Shown here: in pieces, positions 33,429 to 42,211 of the stretch
How the letters are laid out: each line of letters starts with the position of its first letter
Numbering within the stretch: the first letter of the stretch is position 1
NCBI RefSeq assembly: GCF_001280005.1
Contig: NZ_LGDW01000130.1
Location: 20,427 to 84,426 of the forward strand
Direction: 5' to 3'
DNA length: 64,000 bases
Source: Streptomyces sp. NRRL WC-3618
GTDB taxonomy: Bacteria > Actinomycetota > Actinomycetes > Streptomycetales > Streptomycetaceae
Program-made: the position numbers and the translations under genes
The notes under the pieces: model-generated
What the model saw: the letters and a program-made list of their open reading frames with translations, nothing else
Told to the model about the DNA's origin: nothing
The model's database searches: none

Positions 33429-34949
33429 ATGGGCACGGACGCACCGAAAGCGCAGCAGCGAAACCCCTGGCTGGTGCTGGCGGTACTCTGCGCGAGCTTC
33501 TTCATGACGCTGCTTGACACGACCATCGTCACGATCGCCATCCCCGAGATGGCCGCGGGGCTCGGCGCATCGCTGGACGACATCCTCTGGTTCGCCAACG
33601 CCTACATGCTCGTCTTCGCGGCGCTGCTGCTGCTCTCCGGACGGCTCGGCGACCGGTTCGGCGCACAGCGCGCCTTCACCGCCGGGCTCGCGATCTTCAC
33701 CGTGGCCTCGGCGGTGTGCGGGTTCGTGGACACCCCGGGGCAGATGATCGCGGCCCGGGCGGTCCAGGGGCTCGGCGCCGCGGTGATGATGCCGCAGACC
33801 CTGGCCCTGATCAGCGCCGTCTTCCCGGCGGAGCGCCGCGGCGCGGCCTTCGGCGTGTGGTCCGCGGTCGCGGGCCTCGCCACCGTCGCGGGACCCACCG
33901 TCGGTGGCGCGCTGGTCTCCGGCCTGGACTGGCGCTGGATCTTCTTCATCAACGTCCCGATCGGCCTGGCGGCCCTGGTGGGCGCGTTCGTCGTGGTGCC
34001 CGACATTCGGACGGGGCAGCAGACCTCGCTTGACCTGCCGGGCGCGGTGCTGTCCACGGCCGGCCTCAGCCTGATCGTGTACGGCCTGATCGAGGGCCAG
34101 CGCTACGACTGGGGCACCATCGAGTCCTTCCTCAGCATCCCCCTGGTCCTGGTGCTCGGCGTGGCGCTCCTCGGGCTCTTCGCGTTGCACCAGCGGGCCC
34201 GCCAGGACCGCCGTCCGCTGGTCCCGTTCGAGCTGTTCCGCAGCCGCAGGTTCACCGTCTCCGCGATGCTCGGGGCGATGCTGCTCTTCGGTTCCATCGG
34301 CGTGCTGCTGCCGCTCACCCTCTATCTCCAGTCCGTCCTCGGGCTCTCGGCGGGCGAGGCCGGCCTCGCCCTGGTACCGGGACCGCTGGTCTCGCTGTTC
34401 GTGGCGCCCGTGGCGGGCAACGCCGTCGGCAGGCTGGGCGGCCGCAAGCTCCTCGTTCCCGGGCTGCTGATCTTCGGCGCCGGAATCGCCCTCACGGCGG
34501 CCATGGCGCGGGCGGACTCCAGCGTGTGGGCGATCATCCCCGGCCAGATCGTGTTCGGTGTCGGTATGGGCCTGGTGTTCGCGCCTACCAGCACCCTCGC
34601 GATGCAGGAGATCCCGCTGCGGCTGACCGGCGTCGCCTCCGGTGTTTTCACCACGTTCCGGCAGATCGGCGCCGTCGTCGGCGCGGCGACGGTCGGTGCG
34701 CTGCTCCAGAACCGGCTCGCCGCCGAGGGCGTACCGGAGGAGGTGCGGCAGCAGGCCGGCCGGCTCACGGACTCGGTGTACGCCGACGGTCTCACCGACG
34801 CCGTGCGCTCCGGCCTGTACCTGACGGTCGCGGTCGCCGTGGTCGCCGCAGCCCTCGCGCTGCTCCTGCCGCCCCCGGCCCCGCGACCGGAGCCGGAAGC
34901 ACCCGCGGAGCCGCGCGCCGGGGCGGACGCGGCCCGGGCCGTGGATTAG
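33429..34949 (+). CDS. MFS drug:proton antiporter, DHA2 (14-TMS) type
   Basis: The 506-residue protein has about 14 hydrophobic segments, motif A (LSGRLGDRFGAQRAF) after helix 2, and motif C (GLATVAGPTVGGAL) in helix 5, which marks an exporter. The D1 motif LDTTIVTIAIPEMA in helix 1 is typical of the DHA2/EmrB-QacA family. It probably exports the cluster product, giving the producer self-resistance. ATG 33429 starts ten residues before helix 1. A 405-base repetitive region separates it from the upstream gene, so it likely has its own promoter. Confidence 0.92.
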   Translation: MGTDAPKAQQRNPWLVLAVLCASFFMTLLDTTIVTIAIPEMAAGLGASLDDILWFANAYMLVFAALLLLSGRLGDRFGAQRAFTAGLAIFTVASAVCGFVDTPGQMIAARAVQGLGAAVMMPQTLALISAVFPAERRGAAFGVWSAVAGLATVAGPTVGGALVSGLDWRWIFFINVPIGLAALVGAFVVVPDIRTGQQTSLDLPGAVLSTAGLSLIVYGLIEGQRYDWGTIESFLSIPLVLVLGVALLGLFALHQRARQDRRPLVPFELFRSRRFTVSAMLGAMLLFGSIGVLLPLTLYLQSVLGLSAGEAGLALVPGPLVSLFVAPVAGNAVGRLGGRKLLVPGLLIFGAGIALTAAMARADSSVWAIIPGQIVFGVGMGLVFAPTSTLAMQEIPLRLTGVASGVFTTFRQIGAVVGAATVGALLQNRLAAEGVPEEVRQQAGRLTDSVYADGLTDAVRSGLYLTVAVAVVAAALALLLPPPAPRPEPEAPAEPRAGADAARAVD

Positions 34950-35033
34950 GGCGCCTGGCCCCAGCCGCCTTTCCCGGATCTCAGCATTACTGCTTTCGCA
35001 CCGTTTTCGCATCGTTTTCGAGGAGGAATTTCC

Positions 35034-35498
35034 ATGTCGGAAAAGACCGTCATCCAGCGTTACATCATGGCGCTCGGTGATCAGGACTGGGCCGCTCTGG
35101 AAAAGCTGTACGCCCCGGACGTCACCATGTACGCACCCAGCGCCTGGGGGGTGCAGGGCGTGGAATTCCTGCTGAAATTCTGCCAGGAGGTCCACAGCGC
35201 CCACCCCGGTATCCGTGCCGTCCTGCACGACGAGTTCTACAGCGCCGACGGCACCCGGGGGTCCTTCCGGTTCGCGCTGCACTGGCACAACACCGGCCCG
35301 TACTTCGGCAACGCGCCCACCGGCGAGCGCGGATCGAGCATCGAGCAGCACACCGTACGCATCGAGGACGGGCGGATCGTCGAGCAGGTGGTCGCGGCCA
35401 GCACCTTGGGGCTGCACTTTCTCCAGAAGGAGGCGTGGGGGGTGGCGTATGTGAAGGACGCCGTCGATCCGGCTCCCGAGATCGTCTCCGCGCCGTGA
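35034..35498 (+). CDS. SnoaL-like NTF2-fold protein
   Basis: This 154-residue protein has an N-terminal helix (VIQRYIMALGDQDWAALEKLYAPDVTMYAP) and a sheet with LHDEFYSADGTRGSFRFALHWHNTGPYF and EQHTVRIEDGRIVEQVVAA. It is a second NTF2-fold enzyme candidate in the locus, distinct from the TerC-like protein. Its stop overlaps the GTG start of the CoA ligase gene, so the two are co-translated and probably act in sequence. The reaction (dehydration, isomerisation or hydrolysis) cannot be read from the sequence. AGGAGG precedes the ATG. Confidence 0.78.
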   Translation: MSEKTVIQRYIMALGDQDWAALEKLYAPDVTMYAPSAWGVQGVEFLLKFCQEVHSAHPGIRAVLHDEFYSADGTRGSFRFALHWHNTGPYFGNAPTGERGSSIEQHTVRIEDGRIVEQVVAASTLGLHFLQKEAWGVAYVKDAVDPAPEIVSAP

Positions 35499-37219
35499 CC
35501 GAGCCGCTCGTCGACGGCCCCTGGTCCCTGGAGGGCGCCGCCGGGCTGGTGCCGGGGGACGTCGCCGAGCGGTTCCGGGAGCGCGGATGGTGGCGGGACA
35601 CCTCCGTCCTGCACGATCTGTTCCGGGTCGCCGCCGAGAGTCCGGACGCCCCGGCGATCGTCGTCTACTGCGTGCAGGACGGCCGTACCACCACCGTGCG
35701 CTACGCCGAACTGGCGTTCCACGTCCGGAGGTTCGCGGCGGCGCTGACCTCCCTCGGGGTGCGCCGGGGCGATCGCGTCGCCTTCCAGTTGCCCAACTGG
35801 TGGGAGGTGGCGGCCCTCACCCTCGCCTGCTGCTGGACCGGCGCGATCGCCGTACCCCTGCTGCCCACCCTGCGCGCCCTGGAGCTGGAACTCATGCTCA
35901 AGGCGGCCCGCGCCCAGGTGTGCGTCGTCGTGGACACCTGGGAGGGCTACGACTGCGTGGCCGCGCTGGAGGAGATCTCCACCCGGCTTCCCTGGCTGCG
36001 TCATGGCGTTGTCCACGGGGAGCGGGTCCCGCCGTGGGCGGTCGACTTCCGCGAGTACTTCCTGCGTACCCCGCACGAGGAACGGTTCGCGCCGCCGCGC
36101 CTGCCGACCGGGGAGGCCCTCGACCGGGTCTGCATGCTGCTGTTCACCTCCGGCACCACCGGGGAACGCAAGGCGGTGCTGCACACCGAGAACACCTTGT
36201 ACGCGGGCACCGGGGCGGGGGCCGGCACGGTGGAGCGGGGCTGGGCCGCCCGCGAGGTGTTCAGCACCCCGCACCCCATCACGGGTCCCGCGGGCCTGCT
36301 GTACTGCGTATGGGGCCCGATCCTCGCCGGGGGCACCGGCGCCTACCAGGACGTGTGGGCGCCGGAGCGGTACCTGGAACTGCTGTCGGCGGCCTCAGTC
36401 ACCCAGACCTTCCTGGCCCCCTCCTTCGTCAAGCAGCTCCTGGAGGAGCAGCGCCGGCGCCCCCGCTCGCTGCCCTCGCTGCGGTTCGTGATGACCGGCG
36501 CCGCCCCGGTACGGGCGGACCTCGCCCGGGCGATCCACGACGAGCTGCGGGTCCCGGTGCGCGCGTGCTGGGGCATGACCGAGGTGGGCATGGGCTTCCG
36601 GACCCGCGAGGACGACCCCTGCGACTGGGCAGCGAAGAGCGACGGCTCGCCGATGCCGGGCCTGGAGATGCGGCTGCTCCCGGGCCCCGGCGACGACGGC
36701 GTCCACCGGCTGCTGGTCAGGGGCGCGTCGCTGGCCGTCGGGTTCTGGCAGCCGGGCTCCGGGGAGCCGTTCCACGCGACGTGGCAGCACGACGACGGCT
36801 GGCTGGACACCGGGGACCTGGTACGCGAGGACGGCCGGGGCGGCATCCGTTTCGCCGGCCGGGCGAGCCGGCGGGTCGGCACCACGTTCATGATCCCGGT
36901 GGCGGAGGTCGAGCAGGAGATTCTGCGCCACCCCGGGGTACGGGAGGTGGTGATCGTCGGCTACGAGGAGGAGCCGGGACACGAGAGCTCGTGCGCCGTG
37001 GTGGTGGCCGACGGGGACCGCTGCCCGACACTCGCGGAGCTGGTGGGCATCCTCGTCGAACGCGGGATGACGCGGTGGTACCTGCCGACACGGCTGCTGG
37101 AGGTGTCCCCGGAGCTGCCGCGCAACGAGAACGGCAAAATTCGCTATGAGCGGTTGAGGGCCATGATTATAGACTCGGCAGGTCAGTTGGCGAGCGATCG
37201 CGACGAGCGCCGACCCTGA
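35495..37219 (+). CDS. Acyl-CoA synthetase / AMP-forming ligase
   Basis: The 574-residue ANL-family enzyme has the P-loop LLFTSGTTGERKA, the A5 motif WGMTEVG, the A7-like GWLDTGDLVRE, the FAGRAS hinge region, and catalytic Lys in NENGKIRYERL. No carrier domain is attached, so it should make an acyl-CoA or an acyl-AMP. It resembles the cyclohexanecarboxylate/benzoate/medium-chain ligases. The GTG start at 35495 overlaps the SnoaL gene stop. It might activate an aromatic acid such as benzoate or cinnamate, but the substrate is not evident. Confidence 0.85.
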   Translation: MTEPLVDGPWSLEGAAGLVPGDVAERFRERGWWRDTSVLHDLFRVAAESPDAPAIVVYCVQDGRTTTVRYAELAFHVRRFAAALTSLGVRRGDRVAFQLPNWWEVAALTLACCWTGAIAVPLLPTLRALELELMLKAARAQVCVVVDTWEGYDCVAALEEISTRLPWLRHGVVHGERVPPWAVDFREYFLRTPHEERFAPPRLPTGEALDRVCMLLFTSGTTGERKAVLHTENTLYAGTGAGAGTVERGWAAREVFSTPHPITGPAGLLYCVWGPILAGGTGAYQDVWAPERYLELLSAASVTQTFLAPSFVKQLLEEQRRRPRSLPSLRFVMTGAAPVRADLARAIHDELRVPVRACWGMTEVGMGFRTREDDPCDWAAKSDGSPMPGLEMRLLPGPGDDGVHRLLVRGASLAVGFWQPGSGEPFHATWQHDDGWLDTGDLVREDGRGGIRFAGRASRRVGTTFMIPVAEVEQEILRHPGVREVVIVGYEEEPGHESSCAVVVADGDRCPTLAELVGILVERGMTRWYLPTRLLEVSPELPRNENGKIRYERLRAMIIDSAGQLASDRDERRP

Positions 37220-37233
37220 GGAAACGGGGAGTC

Positions 37234-38145
37234 ATGGCCGAGGCGACAGCCGTCTCCGAGCGGTCCGGGACCTCGGATCCGTTCGAACAGTACCGGCAGC
37301 TGATGTTCGGCATCTCGTACCGCATGCTCGGTACCGTCGTCGACGCCGAGGACGTCGTCCAGGAGACCTGGCTGCGCTGGCAGCGCGTCGACCGGGACGC
37401 GGTCGGTGATCCTCGCGGATATCTGGTGCGTGCCGTCACCCGCACCGCCATCGACCAGATGCGCCGCAGCCGGGCCCGGCGCGAGGAGTACGTGGGGCCC
37501 TGGCTGCCCGAACCGCTGCTGGTCTCGTCCGACGTGGCGATGGAGTCCTCCATCCTCGGCGAGTCGCTGAGCATGGCGGTCCTGGTGATGATGGAGACGC
37601 TGTCGCCGCTGGAGCGCGCGGTGTTCGTGCTGCACGAGGTGTTCGGCTTCAGCTTCCCCGAGGTCGCCGAAGCGGTCGACCGCACGGAGACGGCCGTACG
37701 GCAGCTCGGCAGCCGGGCCCGGCGCCATGTGCGGCTGCGCCGACGGCGTTTCGAGCCGGACCGCCGGCAGGCCCGCGAGATCACCGAACGCTTCCTCGCC
37801 GCCTGCCTCGACGGCGACGTCGAGGCGCTCATGGCGGTGCTGGCCCCCGACGTGACGATGTGGGCGGACGGCAACGGCCACGCGGAGACCCCGCGCGTCC
37901 CGCTGTACGGCGCCGCCGCCATCACCGAGTACTTCGCGTCCACGGCGGGCCGCTACCCGGCCGGGCTGGTGGTCCACATGCACGAGCAGTACGACGGCGC
38001 GCCCGCCGCCGTACTGGCCACGCCGGCCGGCGTGTTCGCCGTGGTCACCGCGGACATCGACCTGATAGACGGCCACCCCCGCGTCACGGCCGTACGCGCC
38101 GTACGCAATCCGGAGAAACTGGGCCAGGTACCGACGATCCGCTGA
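37234..38145 (+). CDS. sigJ: ECF41-type sigma factor with SnoaL-like C-terminal domain
   Basis: The 303-residue protein has sigma region 2 (FEQYRQLMFGISYRMLGTVVDAEDVVQETWLRW), sigma region 4 (LSPLERAVFVLHEVFGFSFPEVAEAVDRTETAVRQLGSRAR), and a NTF2/SnoaL-like domain after about residue 180. The linker motif WLPEP and the terminal NPEKLG are the marks of the ECF41 group, in which the C-terminal domain replaces an anti-sigma factor. The usual DGGGR motif reads DGNGH. ECF41 genes normally sit beside an oxidoreductase, epimerase or carboxymuconolactone decarboxylase gene; here the neighbour is the CoA ligase, 14 bases upstream. Confidence 0.88.
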   Translation: MAEATAVSERSGTSDPFEQYRQLMFGISYRMLGTVVDAEDVVQETWLRWQRVDRDAVGDPRGYLVRAVTRTAIDQMRRSRARREEYVGPWLPEPLLVSSDVAMESSILGESLSMAVLVMMETLSPLERAVFVLHEVFGFSFPEVAEAVDRTETAVRQLGSRARRHVRLRRRRFEPDRRQAREITERFLAACLDGDVEALMAVLAPDVTMWADGNGHAETPRVPLYGAAAITEYFASTAGRYPAGLVVHMHEQYDGAPAAVLATPAGVFAVVTADIDLIDGHPRVTAVRAVRNPEKLGQVPTIR

Positions 38146-38523
38146 GCGACGCCGACAGCCCGCGAGTCCGCCGGGCGCCCCTTGCCCGGAGTGGTGTCCG
38201 TGAGTGCCGGGTCGTGGGCCGCATCCCGATGGTGCTCCAGACGCGGCCGACGGCAGCCAGAGCGCCGACCCGGCGCCCCAGCCGGTACCCGGGACCCCGA
38301 CGAGCCGGGCCGCCGGAAGGCAGGCTCTGGCACCCCGCACCTGTTCAAACGGCGGCCCCCACCCCGCGACACGACCGCCGTCAGTCAGAGCACCGGCCGA
38401 CACCCCCAAACCGGCGCCCGGGGCCCCCACGAGCCGAGCCGTCCGCCGAACGCCAGCGGCCGGCGCCCCACGCCTGTTTCAAGCGCCCCGCACCCCGCCC
38501 GCCTGTCCACCAGCGATCGTCGG
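38146..38523. other. Non-coding interval with a diverged tandem duplication
   Basis: No gene is apparent in these 378 bases. Two segments of about 125 bases, roughly 38250-38370 and 38375-38500, resemble each other. Both contain a CAGAGC...CCGGC lead, a CCCGGG..CCC..CGAGCC block, and an end like CACCTGTT-CAAACGG or CGCCTGTT-TCAAGCG followed by CCCCGCACCCCG-type sequence. This looks like an old tandem duplication that has diverged. It separates the rightward terphenyl genes from the leftward LuxR gene. Confidence 0.4.
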
Positions 38524-40833
38524 TCACTCCGCCAGAGTGCCCAAGCCATTGCGGCGTTGGCGGTCCATGACCCACTGGGCGACGTGGATGCGGGAGGGGA
38601 CGTCCAGGCGGCGCATGACCTGGCGGACGTGGTTGACCACCGTCCACTCCGACAGCCGTAGCTGCTGGGAGATCTGGCGGTTCGTCAGCCCCTGGCTGAC
38701 CAGCATGGCCACCTCGTACTGGCGCGCCGTGAGCTGCACCGGGCGGGACACCGCCGACGTGGGCTCGGGTGCGGGCGGGCCGACGGCGAGCGCCTCGCCC
38801 GCGGCGGCGTCGGCGGAGAGCGTCCGCCCTTCGCGGCGGGCCGCCTCGTACTCGGGGCCGGACAGCAGCCGGCGCGCGTCGCGCAGCGCGGCCTCCGCGT
38901 CGCCGGCGACCAGCGGCGGACGGGCCCCGGTCGCCTCCTGGAGGGCGGACGCGGCCGTGAGCAGCCGGGCCACCCGGTGCCCCTGGCTCGGCAGCCGACG
39001 CCACACATGCAGCGCGTGCCCCTCCAGGACGGTGGGCAGCATGGTGTGCTCCCCGATGGCCCGCAGCCGGTGCAGGCTCTCCCAGAGCAGCCGCTCCGCC
39101 AGCGCCTGGTCTCCGCGCGAGTCGGCCAGCGCGCCGCGCACGGCCAGCACCAGCCCCTCACCCCGGACGTCCCGGGCCCGCATGAACAGCGCGTTCGCCA
39201 TGTCCAGCAGGTCGGCGGCGAGTTTGGCGTCGATGAGGCGGCTGCCGGTGGCCAGCGCCAGCGCGGCGTTCGCCGCCTCGACGGTCGCCCCCTTGCCGGC
39301 CGCCGCGTCGAGGAGTTTCACCGCGGCCTTGCGCACCGCCGCCGGCTCCGCGGGCCGGTGACTGACCGCGAGCTGGGCCAGCGCTGCCTTCTCCTGGACG
39401 GTGTCGCCCGCCTCGTGGAAGGCCCGGGCCGCGTGCCGGAAGCAGTCCGCCGCCAGCCGTGTCTTGCCGCCGGCCAGCGCCAACTGGCCGCGCGCCGCCT
39501 CGGCGCGCGCGTTCAGTTCGCCGGGCCCGGTGACGGCCAGGAACGCGGTCGACGCCTTGGCCAGCCACTGCTCGCCGAGGGCGAGATGACCGCGTACCAG
39601 CCAGAAGCGGTGCAGGGCGAGCGCGGCGCGCGCCGCGTCCGTCCGGCGGCCGCTCGCCTCCAGATGGGTCAGCGCGGCCAGCAGGTCCTCGTGCAGCGGG
39701 GCCAGCCGCTGGAGCCACTGCGCCTGCTGGGGACCCGTCAGACAGTCCTCGGCCTGGAGGGCCAGCGCCAGGAAGCGCTCCGCGTGCCGGCGCCGGGCGT
39801 CCGGCAGTTCGCCCGTCGCCGCCAGCCTCTCCAGGCAGAACTCCCGGACGGTGTTGAACATCGTGAACCGCGGTTCCCCGCTGCCCGGCGTCACCCGCAG
39901 CAGATGGTGGCCGACGAGGGCCTCCACGACCTGCTCCGTGCGGTGTGTGGGGAGGTCCCAGAACTCCTCGACGGTGGTGAGGTTCATGCTGCCGGTGAAG
40001 ACGGAGAGACGGGTGATCAGCGCGCGCTGCTCCGTGTCGAGCAGCCGGAAGCTGTGCTCGGTGATCGAGCGGACGCTGCGGTGCAGGGGTGAGCGTGCGG
40101 CATGGTCGCCGCCGAGCACCGGCCGGCCCTCGCGCAGCCGGGTCAGCAGGCTGTCCACCCGGAAGAGCCGCAGCTTCTCGGCGACGAGTTCGATGGCCAG
40201 GGGCAGCCCGTCCATCCGGGTGCAGATCTCAGCCACCGCCTGGGCGTTCTGCGCGGTCAGCGCGAAGGACGGGTCGATCGCCCGAGCCCGGTCGACGAAC
40301 AGTTCCACCGCGGCGTGGTCCTGGAGTTCCAGGACGTCCTGCCGGTACGGCGGGGTCGGCGTCGGCAGCGGGAGCACGGGAAAGAGCCGCTCCCCGTACA
40401 GGTGCAACGGCCGGCGGCTGGTGGTGAGGACCCGCAGCCGGGAAAAGCGGCTCAGCAGCGTGTCGACGGCTTCCGCGGTGGCGGCGGCTGCCTGTTCGAA
40501 ACCGTCGAGGATCAGCAGACTCGGCTCGTCCGGCAGCCGTGCTGCCAAGGTCTCTGTGAGGCCGTCGCCGCCGACGGTCTCGTGCAGGTCGAGATAGGCG
40601 ACCCGGGCGATCGGGACGGCGGCCACGGCCGCGCAGGCCAGCCTGCTCTTTCCTACGCCTCCCGGGCCGGTCAGGGTGATCAGCTGGTGCTCGTCCCGGC
40701 CGAGCTGGGCGGAGAGGGTGAGAACCTCGAGGTCGCGTCCCACAAGGGTGGTCCGGTGGCTGGGCGACCGGGAAGGCGTGTCGATGATCAGTTGCGAGCG
40801 CAGTTTTCCGGAGCCGAGCGCTCCGGCCGTCAC
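38524..40833 (-). CDS. LuxR-type ATPase regulator (NB-ARC plus TPR plus HTH)
   Basis: The 769-residue protein has a STAND ATPase module with Walker A GPGGVGKSR near residue 57 and Walker B-like LLILDGFE. A long helical TPR-like middle follows, then a C-terminal LuxR helix-turn-helix (LTARQYEVAMLVSQGLTNRQISQQLRLSEWTVVNHVRQVMRRL). It lacks the N-terminal SARP DNA-binding domain of AfsR. Such large regulators control antibiotic genes in Streptomyces. Its place between the two loci, in the direction of the leftward operon, makes it a candidate regulator of either. The GTG start at 40833 has no clear ribosome binding site; an AT-rich promoter region lies at 40834-40981. Confidence 0.88.
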   Translation of the reverse strand: MTAGALGSGKLRSQLIIDTPSRSPSHRTTLVGRDLEVLTLSAQLGRDEHQLITLTGPGGVGKSRLACAAVAAVPIARVAYLDLHETVGGDGLTETLAARLPDEPSLLILDGFEQAAAATAEAVDTLLSRFSRLRVLTTSRRPLHLYGERLFPVLPLPTPTPPYRQDVLELQDHAAVELFVDRARAIDPSFALTAQNAQAVAEICTRMDGLPLAIELVAEKLRLFRVDSLLTRLREGRPVLGGDHAARSPLHRSVRSITEHSFRLLDTEQRALITRLSVFTGSMNLTTVEEFWDLPTHRTEQVVEALVGHHLLRVTPGSGEPRFTMFNTVREFCLERLAATGELPDARRRHAERFLALALQAEDCLTGPQQAQWLQRLAPLHEDLLAALTHLEASGRRTDAARAALALHRFWLVRGHLALGEQWLAKASTAFLAVTGPGELNARAEAARGQLALAGGKTRLAADCFRHAARAFHEAGDTVQEKAALAQLAVSHRPAEPAAVRKAAVKLLDAAAGKGATVEAANAALALATGSRLIDAKLAADLLDMANALFMRARDVRGEGLVLAVRGALADSRGDQALAERLLWESLHRLRAIGEHTMLPTVLEGHALHVWRRLPSQGHRVARLLTAASALQEATGARPPLVAGDAEAALRDARRLLSGPEYEAARREGRTLSADAAAGEALAVGPPAPEPTSAVSRPVQLTARQYEVAMLVSQGLTNRQISQQLRLSEWTVVNHVRQVMRRLDVPSRIHVAQWVMDRQRRNGLGTLAE

Positions 40834-40981
40834 CGGGATTTACCGATCGTGAATTTTTTACTGCGAATTGATTGAATTCTCATATTCGGCACGTTGTCCC
40901 CCGTCCCGTTACCTTGCGTAACCTGCAGCACAAAGCATACGACCAACAGCACTCAGGGAACTTCCCAGCCGAATTGTTGGC

Positions 40982-42211
40982 TTATTCGCGCCGCACGGCC
41001 TCCTCGGTCGAATTCGTTTTTTGCTTTGTCTGCCTCAGTACCGCCCTGCAGAGCGTCCCGAGAACCAGACCCCAGAAAGCGGCCCCGAGTCCCGCCAGGG
41101 TGAGACCGGAGGCGGTGGTGAGAAACGCGACAAGCACGGGGGTACGGTCGCGTGGCTCCGCGAACGCCCCCGACAGACTCCCGCCGAGAGCGCCCAGCAG
41201 GGCGACGCCCGCGGCCGCCGAGATGAGGGCCGGCGGCAGCGCCGCGAACAGCCCGGCGACTGTCGTCCCGAACAGACCGACCGCGATGTACAGCGCCCCA
41301 CAGCTCAATCCGGCCACATACCGGCGGTCGCGGTCCTCGTGCGCGTCCGGCCCCGCGCAGATGGCCGCGGTGATCGCGCCGAGGTTGAGCGCGTGCGCCC
41401 CGAACGGCGCGAAGACGGCGGACGCCACGCCGGTGTCCCGCACCAGCGGCCCCGACGGCACCGCGTACCCCGCCTCCCTGAGCGCCCCCACCCCCGGCGC
41501 GTTCTGCGCCGACATGGTGACCAGGAACAGCGGCAGCGCCAGGCTCACCAACGCCTCACCCGGCCACGCGGGCACGGTGAACACGGGGGTGGCCAGGGAC
41601 AGACGTACGTCTCCCAGAGACAGCGTGCCGGTGCCGGCCGCCACCGCGACGGCCGCGACGAGCGGTACCGCGATGGCGTACCGGGGCGCCACCCGCTGGA
41701 GGACGACGTAGCCCGCCAGCATCACCCCGGCCACGGCGGGAGCGTCCTCGATCGCCCGGAACGCCTCCAGACCGAACCGCAGCAGGATTCCGGCCAGCAC
41801 GGCGGAGACGACGGCGGCCGGGATACGCCGCATCAGCGCGTCGAACCAGCCCGTCACCCCCACCAGCACGGTGAGCGCGGCCGCGGCCAGATACGCGCCG
41901 ACCGCAGTCGCGTACGGCATCTCGTCCAGCTGCGTGACCAGCAGCGCCGCGCCCGGAGTCGACCAGGCCGCGACGACCGGCACCCGGTGGCGCAGGCTCA
42001 GCACGAGCCCGGTCACGCCGCTGCCCACGGCGATCGCCCAGATCCACGAGGAGAGCCGGGCCTCCCCCAGGCCGCCCGCGTGCGCGGCCTGCACCACGAT
42101 GGTCAGCGGCCCGGCGAACGAGACCACGACCGCGACGGCCCCCGCGACGACCGCGGACAGGGACGCGTCATGCCACACCCGCCGTGCGCCGCCGCCGAGG
42201 GCCTCCGCCAT
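40982..42211 (-). CDS. BenE-family membrane transporter
   Basis: The 409-residue protein has about 12 hydrophobic segments and the BenE pattern: VVVSFAGPLTIVVQAAHAGGL, WSTPGAALL, LFLVTMSAQNAPGVGALREAGY, and FGAHALNLGAITAAICAGPDAHEDRDRRYVAGL. BenE proteins are described as benzoate:proton symporters. Its ATG overlaps the stop of the nucleotide-sugar dehydrogenase gene (TGATG), so it is the last gene of the leftward biosynthetic operon rather than a catabolic gene; no benzoate degradation genes are nearby. It may import an aromatic acid precursor or export a product. Confidence 0.88.
   Translation of the reverse strand: MAEALGGGARRVWHDASLSAVVAGAVAVVVSFAGPLTIVVQAAHAGGLGEARLSSWIWAIAVGSGVTGLVLSLRHRVPVVAAWSTPGAALLVTQLDEMPYATAVGAYLAAAALTVLVGVTGWFDALMRRIPAAVVSAVLAGILLRFGLEAFRAIEDAPAVAGVMLAGYVVLQRVAPRYAIAVPLVAAVAVAAGTGTLSLGDVRLSLATPVFTVPAWPGEALVSLALPLFLVTMSAQNAPGVGALREAGYAVPSGPLVRDTGVASAVFAPFGAHALNLGAITAAICAGPDAHEDRDRRYVAGLSCGALYIAVGLFGTTVAGLFAALPPALISAAAGVALLGALGGSLSGAFAEPRDRTPVLVAFLTTASGLTLAGLGAAFWGLVLGTLCRAVLRQTKQKTNSTEEAVRRE

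Noticed and set aside
33333..35417. A 694-codon open frame on the minus strand opposite the MFS gene.
   Set aside because: The translation is a run of Arg, Gly, Asp and His without hydrophobic core, typical of an antisense shadow; the plus-strand MFS transporter is unmistakable.
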